Shown one piece after another: positions 47,588 through 59,768 of a stretch of DNA of 64,000 bases (its first letter is position 1; the number at the start of each line of letters is the position of its first letter). Both the position numbers and the translations under genes were made by a program. The notes beneath the pieces were generated by a model. The model ran no database searches. It was not told where the DNA came from and saw only the letters and a list, made by a program, of their open reading frames with translations. This stretch comes from Sternotherus odoratus (lineage: Eukaryota > Chordata > Testudines > Kinosternidae): contig JAVMKO010000003.1 in NCBI GenBank assembly GCA_032164245.1, positions 46,502,890 to 46,566,889 on the forward strand, written 5' to 3'.

Positions 47588-48226
47588 GCAAAATGGTTAC
47601 CTGAGGAGCACTCCACCCCTGGCTGGAGCAAACAGGAAGGGGATTTTCAAATTTCCCTGGGAATTTAAAGGGCGGGTCTGACGTGTGGTCGCCTGAGGAC
47701 GTGACAGAAGAGTTTGAAACTGATGCCCAGAGTGGCTCGAATGGGAATTATGGGCCAGGCTGGAGGAGGCTGGAGGCTCATTAACGTGTTCACATTCACA
47801 CCATTGCGCTACAGCAGTAACGCAAAAGTCCTTATTCTTCTGGAAAAGGTGGTTTTCCAGTAGCGCGATAGACCGGACTTTTAGCGCAATATGTGCCTTG
47901 CCAGTGTGTTCGGGGGCAGAGTTATAGAGCTCCTGGAGACTTTATAGCGCTATAAAGTGCCAGTGTAACCAAGCCCTAAGCCTTGAAACTACTGTTAGCT
48001 CTCCCAGGCCTCCCTAGTATGCATACTTCCAGAGTTCACCAAAGCTACTACCCCTCTGGTTTACTGTTTCCCTCTTCAGGGCTACATGACAGTGAAAGCA
48101 AGTAATGCAGAGACTCTGCAAAGGAATTTCCAAACCAAAAACACTTTTCTGACAGAGAAAGTACAATACATCTATGTTTCTATAGAAAGATAACAAATAT
48201 CTTCATATGTAACCCTCCCACCAGGC

Positions 48227-48374
48227 AAAAAGGAAAGCAAGCAAAAGCCAGGACATTTGCAATTAAAAGTAAAATGGAAAAAAGTAAGAGTGATACTGTG
48301 GTAGTCTCAGTACTAACTTTTTTCCATCTGACTTTTAATTGCAAATGTCCTGGCTTTTGCTTGCTTTCCTTTTT
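48227..48374. repeat. Near-perfect foldback palindrome of unknown origin
   Basis: The left arm 48227-48285 and right arm 48316-48374 are reverse complements at 57 of 59 positions, with a 30-base loop. The arms contain gcaagcaaaagccaggacat. I recognise no transposon family and no flanking duplication. Confidence 0.8.
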
Positions 48375-51300
48375 CCCTGCTTGCTGTTTTTCACAGAGTT
48401 TTGACTGAGATCAGAAAAACAGTGTGGTTCCTGAGAGCAGAGGCAAACTGACAATCTGGAAGCTAGACAGGAAAGTGAAAGGGAACCCTTTTCAGATGTA
48501 AGAGACTCCATATGTGCTTGTAAAGGGCGCCACACACCCTAGGTGTGCCTCCTTGTGGGTAGGCCTGGTAATTTAGCTCTCATTCCGCTTAGCACCCCCA
48601 GTCTTTGGTTGATTGCACTATCTCTCTTTCTGACTCTGCCATCCAGCCAGGTCTCTGCATCGTTCCACACTTCAGGGATATCAAAGTCCCATTGAACAAG
48701 CTGTCTAAATACTACTTCAGATTGTTCTCCATTTCACCTGTAGGCCCTGTGCCACTTTCCAGTGTCTGGCAGGGGAACTCAGGACTGCCCACAACTCCAA
48801 GTTCCAGCCCAGGGATGCTGTGACTAGCAATCCTGGTCTGTTCAATCACTGTTCAATTCTCTGTGCTTCTTCTGGCCTTACCTCTCTATCTCATACCTCT
48901 GGGTTTAGTACTGGAACTTCCTCTGATCCCTATAGCTAATTCACCCCTCTTGCCAAACTGAGCAGGATCTTAAAGCTTACTTCCCCCCACCCCCCGTACT
49001 GCTGCCTTGTCCCTTACCAACTCCCTTTTACTCTACAGAGTGACTACAAGACTCTTCCTTACAGCCTCCTCCTGTGCTCACTTCCTGGCTTTATAATTCT
49101 ATCCCAGTTCCTTCCCAGCTGGGCTTTGTCTGCAATTAGGCTTTATCAAGCCCTGGCTTCCCTCCAGGTTCAGCATATAAGGTTAAATGGCCCCTTCTGG
49201 TCCACATGAACCAACTCAGGTCTTGTATGGGGTGAACACTCCCATCATAGTATTATAGCTTCATTTGAAAATATTCACACTTTAGGCAATGACCACCTTA
49301 AGTCCTACCACTCACCTCTATAGACAGTACACATGCATTAGAGCTGCAGAACTTGGATCTAAACCTGAACCAGCTTAACATTTGAGTGGATTCAGATCTG
49401 AAATTTTGGATGAGCCCATTACAAAGATAAGGTTCAGCTGTGAAGTTCAGAGCCGGAATTGCATTCCCACACCTCTCAAAAATTCAGGCCCATTCAAAAT
49501 GCAAATAGGCCAATTTGGAAAGAGTCTTCCCAGCTCCATAAATAGATTGTTCAGGAAAAGTCCTTCCTTCCTATCCCTACCCTCAAAGTGAAAGTAGGAG
49601 TAAACTCCATCTTAATAGTCTTTTGTCTTTTTGGAGATGTTCAGAACAATGGGAACATGTATAGTAAAGGGAGATTTCTAAATGATTTGAAAAGCATTTA
49701 TGGGGGTCAAGAGGGCATTCTCCTTTCACTGTGAACTCGCAGTAGCACAGATACCCGCTATCAAGCCAGGCGAACTCTCAGCAAGACAGGAAGACAGTAC
49801 TAGGGAAGGGAATTAAACTCCTGCAGTGATCTGAAATCTCCTAAGAAAGGACATACTTTTCTAACTATGCTGCAGGGACACGCACAACTGAAAAAACAAA
49901 CATTTTTGGCTAAGTGAGAAATATACATAAACATCTGTATGAACTGAGAGAGGAATGACAGAAGCCTGCCTTTTGAAAAGTGCATGTGCTGAATACATAC
50001 TAAAGCTAGTGTGAGAAGAAAGTTCCACCTACAAGATTCTTTAGCTTTGAAAGCACCACAGGAGGGCACTTTTTGCATGGAATATCTAACGTAGATCAGC
50101 AGAAGAATCCTTTTTAAAAAAAAGATAGATTGGGTGTGTTTACATAAAAACAGTAGTAATAGGTGCCAAATAATGACATATGTGAGTGTAAGTTTTAGTA
50201 GTAATAAATATGTTGTTTGATCCTGCAGATATTTACATGCATGCTTAACTTTAAGTTTGTGACTAATTCCATTAGCTATTTGCAGCATCAGGGCTAAAGC
50301 AATCAGTAAATACATAAATAGAGCAACATATTCATAACTGGGTGACTAAAGCTGGACTCTTCCGTCCATATTTGTCACCTGTATAGAAGGCTTTGATATG
50401 TACTACGGCAGTGCTGTGCATCCACGTAGCCCACTAACATCAACAGGAGTTACAGGTGCTCAGCAAACAAAACAAAACAAACCCAACTTTTATTCAGGTG
50501 AATAAGTATGAATTTAGGAGCCCACCCGTAGGCACAAACTTATGAAAATTGTTGACATACTTTGCATTGTTACTGGCAAGGAGATGAAAAAGATGACTAA
50601 TATGTCCTTTCCCCTCCATTTATTTTGGTGTGTGTGTATGCACACACCATTTCTTTTTCTCCTTTTCAGCTGTGATTGGCTGCCAATATTGTTCATGAAT
50701 CAGACTCTTTTTAAATCACATGAGAAGGCTGTAAGTTCTTGAAAGAAATCCAAATACACTGGCCATGTAACTTGGCTAGAACTTCTATCTGAAACATTGT
50801 ATTTGGTAGCCAATAGGTGTGTCTAAGAGCATTTCGATTTAACTCCTCTTGTCTCTAGATAGTACCATGTATAATCCTGAAGGAAATTATGTAGCTTGAG
50901 GGACACTGGATTCTATTGTTGAAAATAATTAGCTTCCCTAACTCTTAGATATGCCCTAATGTACTGAATGTCCAGAGTATGTCCTCCTTTGACTTAATAA
51001 CTAATGGCCTTGCTTCCCACCTCCTGCATCTTGTGGATCTCTGCTTCAAAGATCCTCTCAAGGTGACAGGATTGAGGGGATACTGGAAGCATGGAGCAGG
51101 GGTAGAGGAGTACTCAGCAGTTCTATAGGCCTAAACTGCATAGCATTTGCTCAAGAACCTCTGCTGCTGCTGCTAAAACCCATACTTTGGAGAGGAGTTC
51201 TTACATTCTTAGGTCCTGATGCTGTAATGTGCTGAACGCTCTGACTCTAATCTAGCAAAATACTTTGGCACATGAGTAGTCCTACTGAAATCAGAGTAAC

Positions 51301-53057
51301 AGCTCACATGCTTTTGCTGTATTGGGGCTAGAGTGCTCAGCGTCTTGCGGGACCAGCGTCTTGCTTTTAAAGCAAAGCCCATTTACCTGTCCCATGTGTT
51401 TGGTGCAGGAGACAGGAATGTGATAATATATAGTGGTCATTATATAGTAAACAGGAAACTAAAGGAAGAGTCTCAATAATTTTATTTTTTAATAGTCTGA
51501 TTTAGGGTTTGTTTCTTTTTTTGTTAGCAGCTAGTATTCACAATGCCTTCTTATGAGCTTGAAAATAACATTTGGTTTCCTGTCACCATTGTCTTTTTCT
51601 CTTTGGCAGGCATTTCCCTCCATTTCTTACAGAGCACAAGCTGACAAGGCTGTGTTAGATATTTACTGCTTGTGGTTATCAGCTCCAGTGATGCCAAGAA
51701 TGATGGAAACAGAATTCTGGGACAAAAAATTGTTTGTTCATTTGTCCTTCCTCAGCTGTTTATGTGATTCTGCAGCAGCAGAATAAAAATTTGTAGGGTC
51801 ATGAATTAACCAGCTGACATCCTGAGAGCTGCCACAAATGCCATTTTTATTACTGGGGCAAAATGCACACTGAATGTGTATATCAACACCATTTTGAAGG
51901 TTAATTTTCTAAAGAATACTTGATGGTTCAAATGTATGTTGCCATATCCTGCTGAAGCATAATGCAGCAGGGAAGAGGTTAACAACAGTGCATGTTATTC
52001 TTTCCCGGACTAGGCGGTGAATTTTTTAAAAACACTTCTTATTTATAGTTTTTATTATATTCAGTTTAGAAACTGGAAACATTCCTCACATTCAGTTTGG
52101 GGCCAAAACTGCTTGCCACAATTTTTAATTCTACTACTTTCTTTTCTAATATTACATTGTGATTGTAACCTTAACAATGCAGGTTTTCTGAAAATTAATT
52201 GTGAAATTGTAGCCTCTGAGTAACACTCTTAAATGTCAGAATCACAGTTTGTTTTTTATATATGGAGTTTATGTGTGTCTGTGTGTCTGTCTAAACATAA
52301 AGGTAGATATTAGATGCATTTTAAGAAAGTATATTTTTATAGAAAAAACAAAAAATATTTTTTGATTATTTATCAAACTGAAGCCAAATTGCTAGCAATT
52401 CTTTCTATATAGAATTTTTTTCCTGCAGTCAGATCCATAGAGATATTACTTGCAAGTACTTAATTTATGATTTCAAACAAGGTGATGAAATATGTTGATT
52501 ACTTTGATTGTGACAAGTACCATAAAAAGGTGGATCATGTATACCTGCATGGTTAGCGGAGATAGAGAAGAGCAAGAAGTTAGATAATGACAAGCAACAA
52601 CAAGTTGTAAACAACAACAGAACTCTAGGACACAATATAGACTAAAACATCTACCAAAATCTAAAGTTCCTATCATGCTGGCTCCTTACTGAAGTTCAGA
52701 ATGATGTCAGCCTGTAAGAATGAATTGCCTCACTTTCTAGGTAATTCGGTGATACGTAAGTTCACCAAATACAATGCCTTTATAATAGGTATTAATCTTT
52801 GTGGAAAAAGTGCACTATGTACTCTGGAATGTACTGCATTTATTCTCTTTTGAAACCTCATCTTTGTTCCCAGTAATTACCATCTGTTTTGAATTTATGA
52901 TAGTCTGATTCAGTGGCAAAGACTACGCAGCTTCTGTACTCAAGATGAGCTGAGACAGTTTATTATATTTTTATATACTAGGACTATATTTTTTAAAAGC
53001 AGTAAATATAAGTTTACTTGGTAAGGAGGATATAATGTACAAATGTTAATGACAATT
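48375..53057. other. No gene recognised; two hairpin-like repeat fragments
   Basis: A hydrophobic open frame of 171 codons on the minus strand (49800-50315) has no motif, no coding-like composition and no neighbours, so it is not called. Fragments of the 'tgcttaactttaag / cacatgagtagtcc' hairpin repeat occur at about 50235-50300 and 51200-51340. The rest is unassigned AT-rich DNA. Confidence 0.4.
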
Positions 53058-53294
53058 GGGAAGGTTTAGATTGGATATTAGTAAAAAAACTTTTTCACTA
53101 GGAGGGTGGTGAAGCATTGAAATGGGTTACCTAGGGAGGTGGCAGAATCACCTTCCTTAGAGGTTTTGAAGGTCAGGCTTGACAAAGTCCTGGCTGGGGT
53201 GATTTAGTTGGGGATTGGTCCTGCTTTAAGCAAGGGGTTGGACTAGATGACCTCCAGAGGTCCCTTCCAACCCTAATATTCTATGATTCTATGA
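53058..53294 (+). mobile_element. CR1 LINE 3' end
   Basis: It contains aaaaaaactttttcactagg, gaagcattgaaatggg, ggtggcagaatcaccttcc, ggggttggactagatgacct and ccttccaaccctaatattc, and ends tctatgattctatgac, the characteristic CR1 3' terminus. Frame shifts remove coding capacity. It is severely 5'-truncated. Confidence 0.9.
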
Positions 53295-54439
53295 CAGATT
53301 AAACAAAACTAAGTGTAACATACCTTTCATAAATCTCCATGCAAATGCTACACACATTTTTCCTGCTTGTCGATAAGTGCCAAGGTCACAAAAAGTGTAT
53401 AGAATTAATAACATTATTAAAAAGAAATCTGTACTGACACTTTCTCAATTCAGTTAGCACTGTAAAAATGACCATAGGGTAAATTAGACATGTTTGATTT
53501 TAGCCCTGCAGGAAAAGTTTAGTCACACATTGAAAGATACTGCAGAATTTGTCCCCAAGTGATTTCCATGTCTTTCAACAAATTGGCTGCTCCTTGAAAC
53601 ATAGATCCAATAGCTAAAAAGCAGAGTTGCAGTAGTTTCCCTACTTCTTTCTTTCTTCAGTGGCTATGATTAAGGTTCATAAACTTGCAAAGATTTTCAA
53701 AAAGGATGAAGTACCTTGATCAACAGGTGGCCTTTGACCAAGGACTCATTTCTCTACCTATGGCTTTATTTGGAATGATATACGCTAATCCAAACTGGTG
53801 GAAAAAATTCACTCCAATATTTGAATGCTTCTCTCTTCTCAGCCTCCGCACCATCTCCTTTCAGCGTCCAAAAGGGCTTTTGCAGTCATTGACTATTTGA
53901 CACAGTCTTTGAAGGTTAAAAATACTACAATTATCCGATTCAAAGGACATGATATGTGATCCTGAACGGTATATGCAGTAAACTATTATTCATGTTACTG
54001 AGATCACAGATATTAGCTTAACGGTTATTTGGGGTTAGGTGAAAGAATTTTCTCCCTTAAAGCTAGTTGGCCTTTTGCGCTAAACAAAAATTGCTTCCTC
54101 AAACCAACCAGCCAAGAAACACTATCATTCTGGTATGTTAGATGATTTGAGGCCTGATCCAAATTCCACTGCAGTCAATGGAAAAAGTTGATGGTGAATT
54201 TCCCAGTTGGCTCAGTTAAACATGTCTAATGCAGGTATCCCAGTGCTTACACACATCCTATGTGGATTAACAAAAAGAAATAAGTGTAAACAGCTTGTGC
54301 TGACATGTTAATATCCAGTTTATGGAGGCATGGAGTACTACCCCAACCACCTTTTCACCAATCTATGGGGGACCCTCTCCATGTAAATCTCTCTCCTTTG
54401 AACAAGGGTCAGAGGCTTGCTGTTCACTGAGCAACTGCC
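53295..54439. other. No gene or repeat recognised
   Basis: AT-rich sequence with short frames. A scrap near 54155-54185 (gcctgatcc...cagtcaatgg) belongs to the short hairpin-like repeats. Confidence 0.4.
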
Positions 54440-55199
54440 ACATCTACATCACCACCCAACGGCTCTGGGGGAAAGCCCACATCAACAGGCTCTGAGCCTT
54501 GTGGGCCCAAGCACCACAGACTGTGTCTCCCTCAGAGGGGCAGATTGGCAGTGCTCCCCAGTCCCTAATTGGTCCACTTAAGCTAGGAGGGGACACCAGA
54601 AAGTTGTCTGTGCAACTAGATGGATCTTGGCTGGCTGCTATGACAGACTCTATTCCTTTGTCTTGCTCTGGCTTTTGACTCCAGCTCTCACCCTTGGCTT
54701 TGGCCTTACCCACTAGGCCTCCTGACTCCAGATCCATCCACTAGGCAAGACTGCCCATACCCTAGTCTTTGACTGGTCCAAGTGTGTACATAAGTCTGGG
54801 GGCAACACCAAGAAGTTGTCTGTGCAACTAGTTGGATCCTCAGCTGGCTGCTGTGAAAGACTCTGCCCCTTTGCCTTGCTCTGGACTACTGCTCTGATCC
54901 TTGGCTATGACTCCTAGCTTCTGACCCTTGTTCCTGGCTTCTGACACCAGTTTTCACCCTTGGCTTCAGCCCTACCCACTAGGCATGACTCCAGCTCCAT
55001 CCACTAAGCCTGAGAGCATATTGGTTCCCTGGTTGTGATAGTCTGCACAGACCTCCCTGGCCCCTCCATTATCAACACCCCAGCAGGGATATGGTGGGAG
55101 TGGGTATCCTGTTGCCCAGTGAATCCCGCTGTACTGGATTGCAGAAGCAGGTTGTTCATTTCCAAGTAGAGAACCATGTTCTACAGGCTCAGGTGACAC
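54440..55199 (+). mobile_element. Probable gypsy LTR/leader remnant with internal duplication
   Basis: The segment has LTR/leader-like composition and is followed by a short coiled-coil frame (HFQVENHVLQAQVTQ, about 55158-55202) like the start of some gypsy gag proteins. An internal direct duplication is visible: agttgtctgtgcaactag at 54602 and again at about 54813, with similar sequence for about 150 bp after each. The assignment to gypsy rests on this frame and on memory of turtle elements, so it is tentative. The coding-like stretch resumes after the PLE insertion at 55450. Confidence 0.4.
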
Positions 55200-55449
55200 A
55201 ACCTCTGACAAGAATCAGAGAGGTAGCCGTGTTAGTCTGGAATAGCAGAGGTAACAAAAGTCCTGTGGCACCTTAAAGACTAACTATAAAGTTTTGAAGC
55301 ATAAGCTTTTGTGGGCTAATACCCACTTCGTCGGATGCAAGTGGCCACTGCTTGCATCCGACGAAGTGGGTATTAGCCCATGAAAGCTTATGCTTCAAAA
55401 CTTTATAGTTAGTCTTTAAGGTGCCACAGGACTTTTGTAACCTCTGACA
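55200..55449. mobile_element. Penelope-like terminal hairpin insertion with perfect 11-bp target duplication
   Basis: The duplication aacctctgaca flanks the insert (55200-55210 and 55439-55449). The insert 55211-55438 consists of a 43-base extension (with ggtagccgtgttagtctgg), a left arm (55254-55341), a 9-base loop and a right arm (55351-55438). The arms are reverse complements at 86 of 88 positions. The terminal sequence is the same family as at 4234-5731, and again only one end carries the extension. It has no coding capacity. Confidence 0.8.
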
Positions 55450-55560
55450 GAGAACCAAGTCCTCTGAGGAAAGGAGACCCATTGACAAGCAGGAAATGAA
55501 CACTCCAGGCTCAGATTGTTGCCCACCAAAGGAACGGGTCCTCATTAGCATGCTTTCATC
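55450..55560 (+). pseudogene. Continuation of the gag-like fragment after the PLE insertion
   Basis: Joining 55199 to 55450 at the duplicated 11 bp continues the helical, glutamine-rich frame for a few residues (ENQVL) before a stop. This shows that the PLE hairpin landed within an older repeat. The fragment is too short to classify securely. Confidence 0.3.
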
Positions 55561-55759
55561 AGAATCCTGCTGGATTCCCTTGGAATTTCATCAAAATTGA
55601 AATGGACCCACAGAATGTTTCGATGTTGACAGACTAGTAACCCCAAATAAAAAACTGTTTCATCAAAATGTTAACAACCGGCTCTACAGATAGATTTAAT
55701 TTCCTCAGGGATTTCTTTATGGCACTCAGCACTGTAATATTGGAATGCTGCATTAACAT

Positions 55760-56035
55760 TGATTTATTTTATGTGACCAACTTCTGCTGGTGAAAGAGGC
55801 ATGCTTTCTTGTCACACAGTTCTTCAGATCTGGGAAAGGTACTCAGAGTGTCACAGTTAAAGAAGGTGAAACAGATTGTATAGCATAAGGAATCAACACA
55901 TGTTGCAAGACACCCTCCAAGGTGAAATGAGCAGTTAGCACCTCCACAGTCAAAAGACAAAAGAGGGTAAGTTGATTTAATAGAGACCCACCTCGTCTCT
56001 CTAATATCCAGGGACCCACACAACTACAACAATAC
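55760..56035. mobile_element. Second PLE-like tail family, inverted arrangement
   Basis: The plus strand runs through gaccaacttctgctggtgaaag, ttcttcagatctgggaaagg and gtactcagagtgtcacag, as in the copy at 26564. At 55983-56032 the start of the same family follows in reverse complement (tctctctaatatccagggac...acaactacaac). Again only one end keeps the start segment. Target duplications were not identifiable. Confidence 0.5.
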
Positions 56036-56049
56036 TGCAATCACAAATG

Positions 56050-56465
56050 TTAATTAATTTATCTTCACAACACCTTTGGAAGATGAGAGTGGTTGGTAGT
56101 ACACTCTGTTATGGATGAGGAACCCAGGCAAAAACTAAGATAAAAAGTATCCTCTAATTTTGAGTGTCCATTAAGATCCCCAGGATCTGACTTAATACTT
56201 AGCTTTATATAGCTAATGTATATATTTATACATTCAATGGCCAGCTCCCATTGATTGCAGTTTCAGCAATGAATATTGAGCACTTCTGAAGATCAGACCC
56301 AAGGACTCAGGTTTGGCACCCAGAAAAGGAACACACAGTTAGTGACCATCTATGAAATATTTGGTTTTAAGTTACTTGCCCAACATCACACAGGAACTCA
56401 TTGGCAGAGGCAAGGATATAATCCAATTCTATACGGCAGCATTCAATTACCTTAACCCCAAGACT
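56050..56465 (-). repeat. MIR SINE interrupted by another short repeat
   Basis: The reverse-complement MIR core appears in two pieces: 56055-56135 (cttcacaacacc...gatgaggaacccaggca) and 56366-56440 (taagttacttgcccaac...cacacaggaa). The intervening 230 bp contains cccattgattgcagtttcag and ttgagcacttctgaagatcag, from a short hairpin-like amniote repeat. It is an old nested insertion. Confidence 0.55.
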
Positions 56466-57261
56466 GTCCTTTTTCTTCCGGCAGTACCCTCACTCACTCA
56501 CCTCCAACTTGCTCAACAAATAAGGCAGACATCCTAAAGACAACAGCTAGATTAATGGGTTTTACAGTGGGTTTCACAGATATTTACTAACAGTAGAGGA
56601 ATGGGTAAGACTTGGAAATCTTGGATTCCATCCTGGGATCTGGAAGGGAATGTGCACTACTAGGTAAATGCCCCTTTGTCCATTCCTTCTAAACCATCTC
56701 ACCCCCACCTGCCCTTGTTGTGGTTCTGTCTCTTCCCCATCCCTGACTCTTTGTCCCATTTGTCTTGTCTGCCCAGGCCCAGTCTCCACTCCTCAGTATT
56801 CTCATTCTCATTCTCAAACTCCTTGTCCAGCCAATGCCAGCCTCCTCTCCCCTCATAACCCTCAGTCCTAGTCCTCCCCAATTCCCAGTTTCTCATGCTA
56901 GTCTCAGTCTCTCCAGGGCCATTGTCTCAATCTATTGCCACAGAGGCAAGCTGAGACCACAGGAGACATTGGCTGTTTGCTCTCAGCTCCAGTGATCAGC
57001 TTCACCCTGGCCCAGAGTAGGAACAAAAAAAATCCCAACAATGGTATTGGTCCATTTCTAGATGGAAGTGGTAGTATTATCATTAATAATTCAGAAAAGA
57101 CTAAGTGCTCAATAAATCGTTCTGTTCTGTATTTAGGGTGGGGGTGATGATGTAGTCATATCAGATGATATTTCCATTCCACTAGTTTCTCAGAAAGATA
57201 TTTGTTACACAGCAGGTAGTAAAGTTAAATATTTTAAAATCAATACATTAGAATAAATTGC
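56466..57261. other. Pyrimidine-rich tract, no gene
   Basis: The stretch 56660-56900 is strongly C/T-rich and gives proline/serine-rich frames on the plus strand and acidic ones on the minus strand. These are compositional. No gene is recognised. Confidence 0.45.
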
Positions 57262-57915
57262 TTCCAAGAGTTTTAAAGGAATTGGCTGAGGAGCTAGTGG
57301 AACAGCTAATGTTGATTTTCAATAAATCTTGGAACACCAGGGAATTTTAAAAAGACTGAAAGAAAGATAATGTTGTGCCAATGTTTAAAAAGAGTAAATG
57401 ACATCGATCCTGGGCAAGGTAATGGAGCAGCTGATATGCACCTCAATTCATAAAGAATAAAGGTATATAAAATATAAATAATGCAAATCAACATGGAAAA
57501 CAGATCTTGTCAAAAAAACTTGATATCTTTTTAAAAATAAAATTACAAGTTTGGTTGATAAAGCTAGTAATGTTAATGTAATATACTTGGACTTTTGTAA
57601 GGCCTTTTCCTTGGTATGACATGATATTTTGATTAAAAAGCTAGAACAATATAATGTTACTATGACACACATTAAGTGGATTAAAAGTTCACTTACTGAT
57701 AGTTCTCAAAATGCAATTGTAAATGAGGAAACATCATCAAATAGATGTAGTGGGATCCCATCAGTTATTGGCCCTAACTATTTAACATTTTTATCAAAGA
57801 CCTAGAAGAAAACATAAAATCAATACTGATAAAGACTCCAGAGGACACAAAAATTCGGGGATGAGGTAAATGATGAAGAGGACAGGTTACTGAAGTTAAT
57901 CACATGTGTGTTTGC
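57262..57915 (+). pseudogene. CR1 LINE reverse transcriptase fragment
   Basis: Successive matches to a turtle CR1 ORF2 in order: gaattggctgaggagctagtgg, ttcaataaatcttggaacacc, aatgttgtgccaatgttt, acatcgatcctgggcaagg, gatatctttttaaaa, atatacttggacttttgtaa, cattaagtggattaaaag, ctatttaacatttttatc and gacctagaagaaaacataaa. These cover the fingers and palm of reverse transcriptase. Small deletions and stops break every frame and the active-site block is damaged. Confidence 0.8.
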
Positions 57916-59768
57916 AGAATGTGGGGCTTAGCACTCGCAATAAGTTCATTTTTCCACTCAATCAGGGCATGAATCCTGCGTTTAGAAACTCTGCATTGAA
58001 GGTAAGCCATACTTTTGAAAAAGTTGAATAAACTGAATTAATAAAATCACAAAACTAAGAAGGTCCATATTCTCTGTTATTTAAATTATAGGTTGGCAAA
58101 GTTAAGAATGTCTAAATAGTGCAGACTTGATGTATTTTTACACGTTTCCACAAGCTGGAATTTTAGCTTATGTGCCTAACTGGCTTCAACTTTTGGTAGT
58201 TCGTGAAAAATGATATGTATCTGGTTAACAGTAAGTGCCAGAATCAACATTCCTTCTTTTCCTAGAAGCTGAAGTTTTGAAGATTTTTCCCATCAAAATG
58301 ATTTATGCAAGGATTTATATATCCTGTAAAAATTGGCTTTGCCTATAATATTACTCTGTCTTTTTGGAAATTTTATTTTTAAATAAAACCTTTCATAGAA
58401 ACAAAAAGCAAACTCTCCTTCATGAACTCCATGAAGCTCTGTTTTTATCCTGTACAGGTACTTATCTTTTCCTATTAGGAGACACTTTCTTTAGTACTAT
58501 TTGCAGGCATGTCCTAATGCTCACCCCTAGAAAAGCTGATAGATAATTCACACAAACAAAACTACCAATATGAAGTGCCTATGAATCCCTTGGTCAGTAA
58601 AGTAAACCAAGTTAAAATAAATGTTTGTATTCACAGATCCAGGAAAGCTTATTTCAATTTATAATTGCTAATTTATAATTGCTAATTTATTGTACTTGTT
58701 TCTACTCTCACATCAGTTTAACCTCATTGATTTGCGTGGTATTACTTCTGATTTACATTGATGTGAATGAGATCCGACTTAGGCCCAGTGCTTCTGTTTA
58801 TCTGTCCTAGGACCAAGTTCTTACATCTCTTTTGTAACATTCAAAGAGAGCATAAAGTCTAACACTGAGTGGATTTTATATTCACACTAGCTGTTTTTCA
58901 GGAGAAATGAAAATAAGCACAGGTTGCTAAAAAACATCTGAAGTGGCCCTAGATTTTTGTGTGGGTGAGTGAGTGGGTCTGGGTGAGGGAGTGAGACAGA
59001 CTCATATGAAGTAGATAGTCTTTTCAATGTATGTCCCAAAACACAAACTATGGAAAATAGATGATACAAAACATCTAGAATGTTCCTAATATCTGCTATG
59101 TCAACTTGCAAAGAAAACAAACTGTTCCCAAACGAAAGAGCACAGAGCTTAGTTTAGTTAGTCAACTTAGTTTGCTCTCTTTCATTAAGATATCAAACAC
59201 TTCCATTTAATGGTGGCTACTTATAACGTGTGAGCTTTTATTAACCCTCAGTAACAGTACCACTGTGCCACTAATGCATTCTCCAGAACCACTGCCACAT
59301 CCAACAGTGGGAACCCCTCTAAATTATGCAAAGCCATCTTCATGGGAAGTCTCTGACTCAATATACAGGCAATTTTTCCAATAAACTCTTTATACTTACC
59401 TCCAAAGTATTACGATATGCAACACAAATGTTAATCTTTATTATACACTCCCTTCTCTTAATATGGTTTTACTAAAGTCTACGGTGCAATACAGTATATC
59501 TGTTTACAGGATTCATTAGCTTCATGTCTCAGGCTCATTGGCTTTGGCTTTTCCGTTTTGGCATGAACATATTAAGAACTGTACAAGGGAAATTTTAATT
59601 TCATATTTGATTAAATTAGCTTTTATATTGGAGTTTGGGTTTTTGTTCTTCACAGAAATAGAGCACACCTCTTCCAGCTATTGTATAAGCATAATATTAG
59701 AGACAGACTTGTTTAAAAAGAAAAGGCATGTCTCACACACACACAATCTGCCCTAACAGGGCTTAGAG
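57916..59768. other. No gene recognised; source of a 40-bp copy found in the Harbinger element
   Basis: Unassigned AT-rich DNA with a tandem ataattgctaattt duplication near 58670 and a short hairpin-like repeat at about 58690-58790. The segment 59632-59671 recurs at 61019-61058 inside a transposase remnant. A CA microsatellite lies at about 59736-59748. Confidence 0.4.

Larger units (their letters stand above)
43894..47979 (+). mobile_element. Near-complete PIF/Harbinger transposon with TAA target duplication
   Basis: The element occupies 43897-47976 (4,080 bp) between TAA duplications (43894-43896, 47977-47979). The left end gcgttaggttacact and the complement of the right end gggcttggttacact form the terminal repeats. 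Both flanks carry repeated AGCGC-type subterminal motifs. It encodes a plus-strand DDE transposase (44259-45507) and a convergent minus-strand Myb/SANT-like protein (47587 to 45747). Between the stops, near 45600-45660, AT-rich sequence holds poly(A) signals for both strands. This two-gene layout defines Harbinger. Lesions in the transposase make the copy inactive. Confidence 0.9.

Noticed and set aside
49800..50315. A 171-codon hydrophobic minus-strand frame
   Set aside because: No recognised motif, AT-rich composition, no splice or promoter context. Hydrophobic frames of this kind are common by chance in AT-rich DNA, although its length is notable.
56668..56896. Pro/Ser-rich frames on the plus strand and acidic frames on the minus strand
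   Set aside because: They arise from a pyrimidine-rich tract and have no conserved motif.
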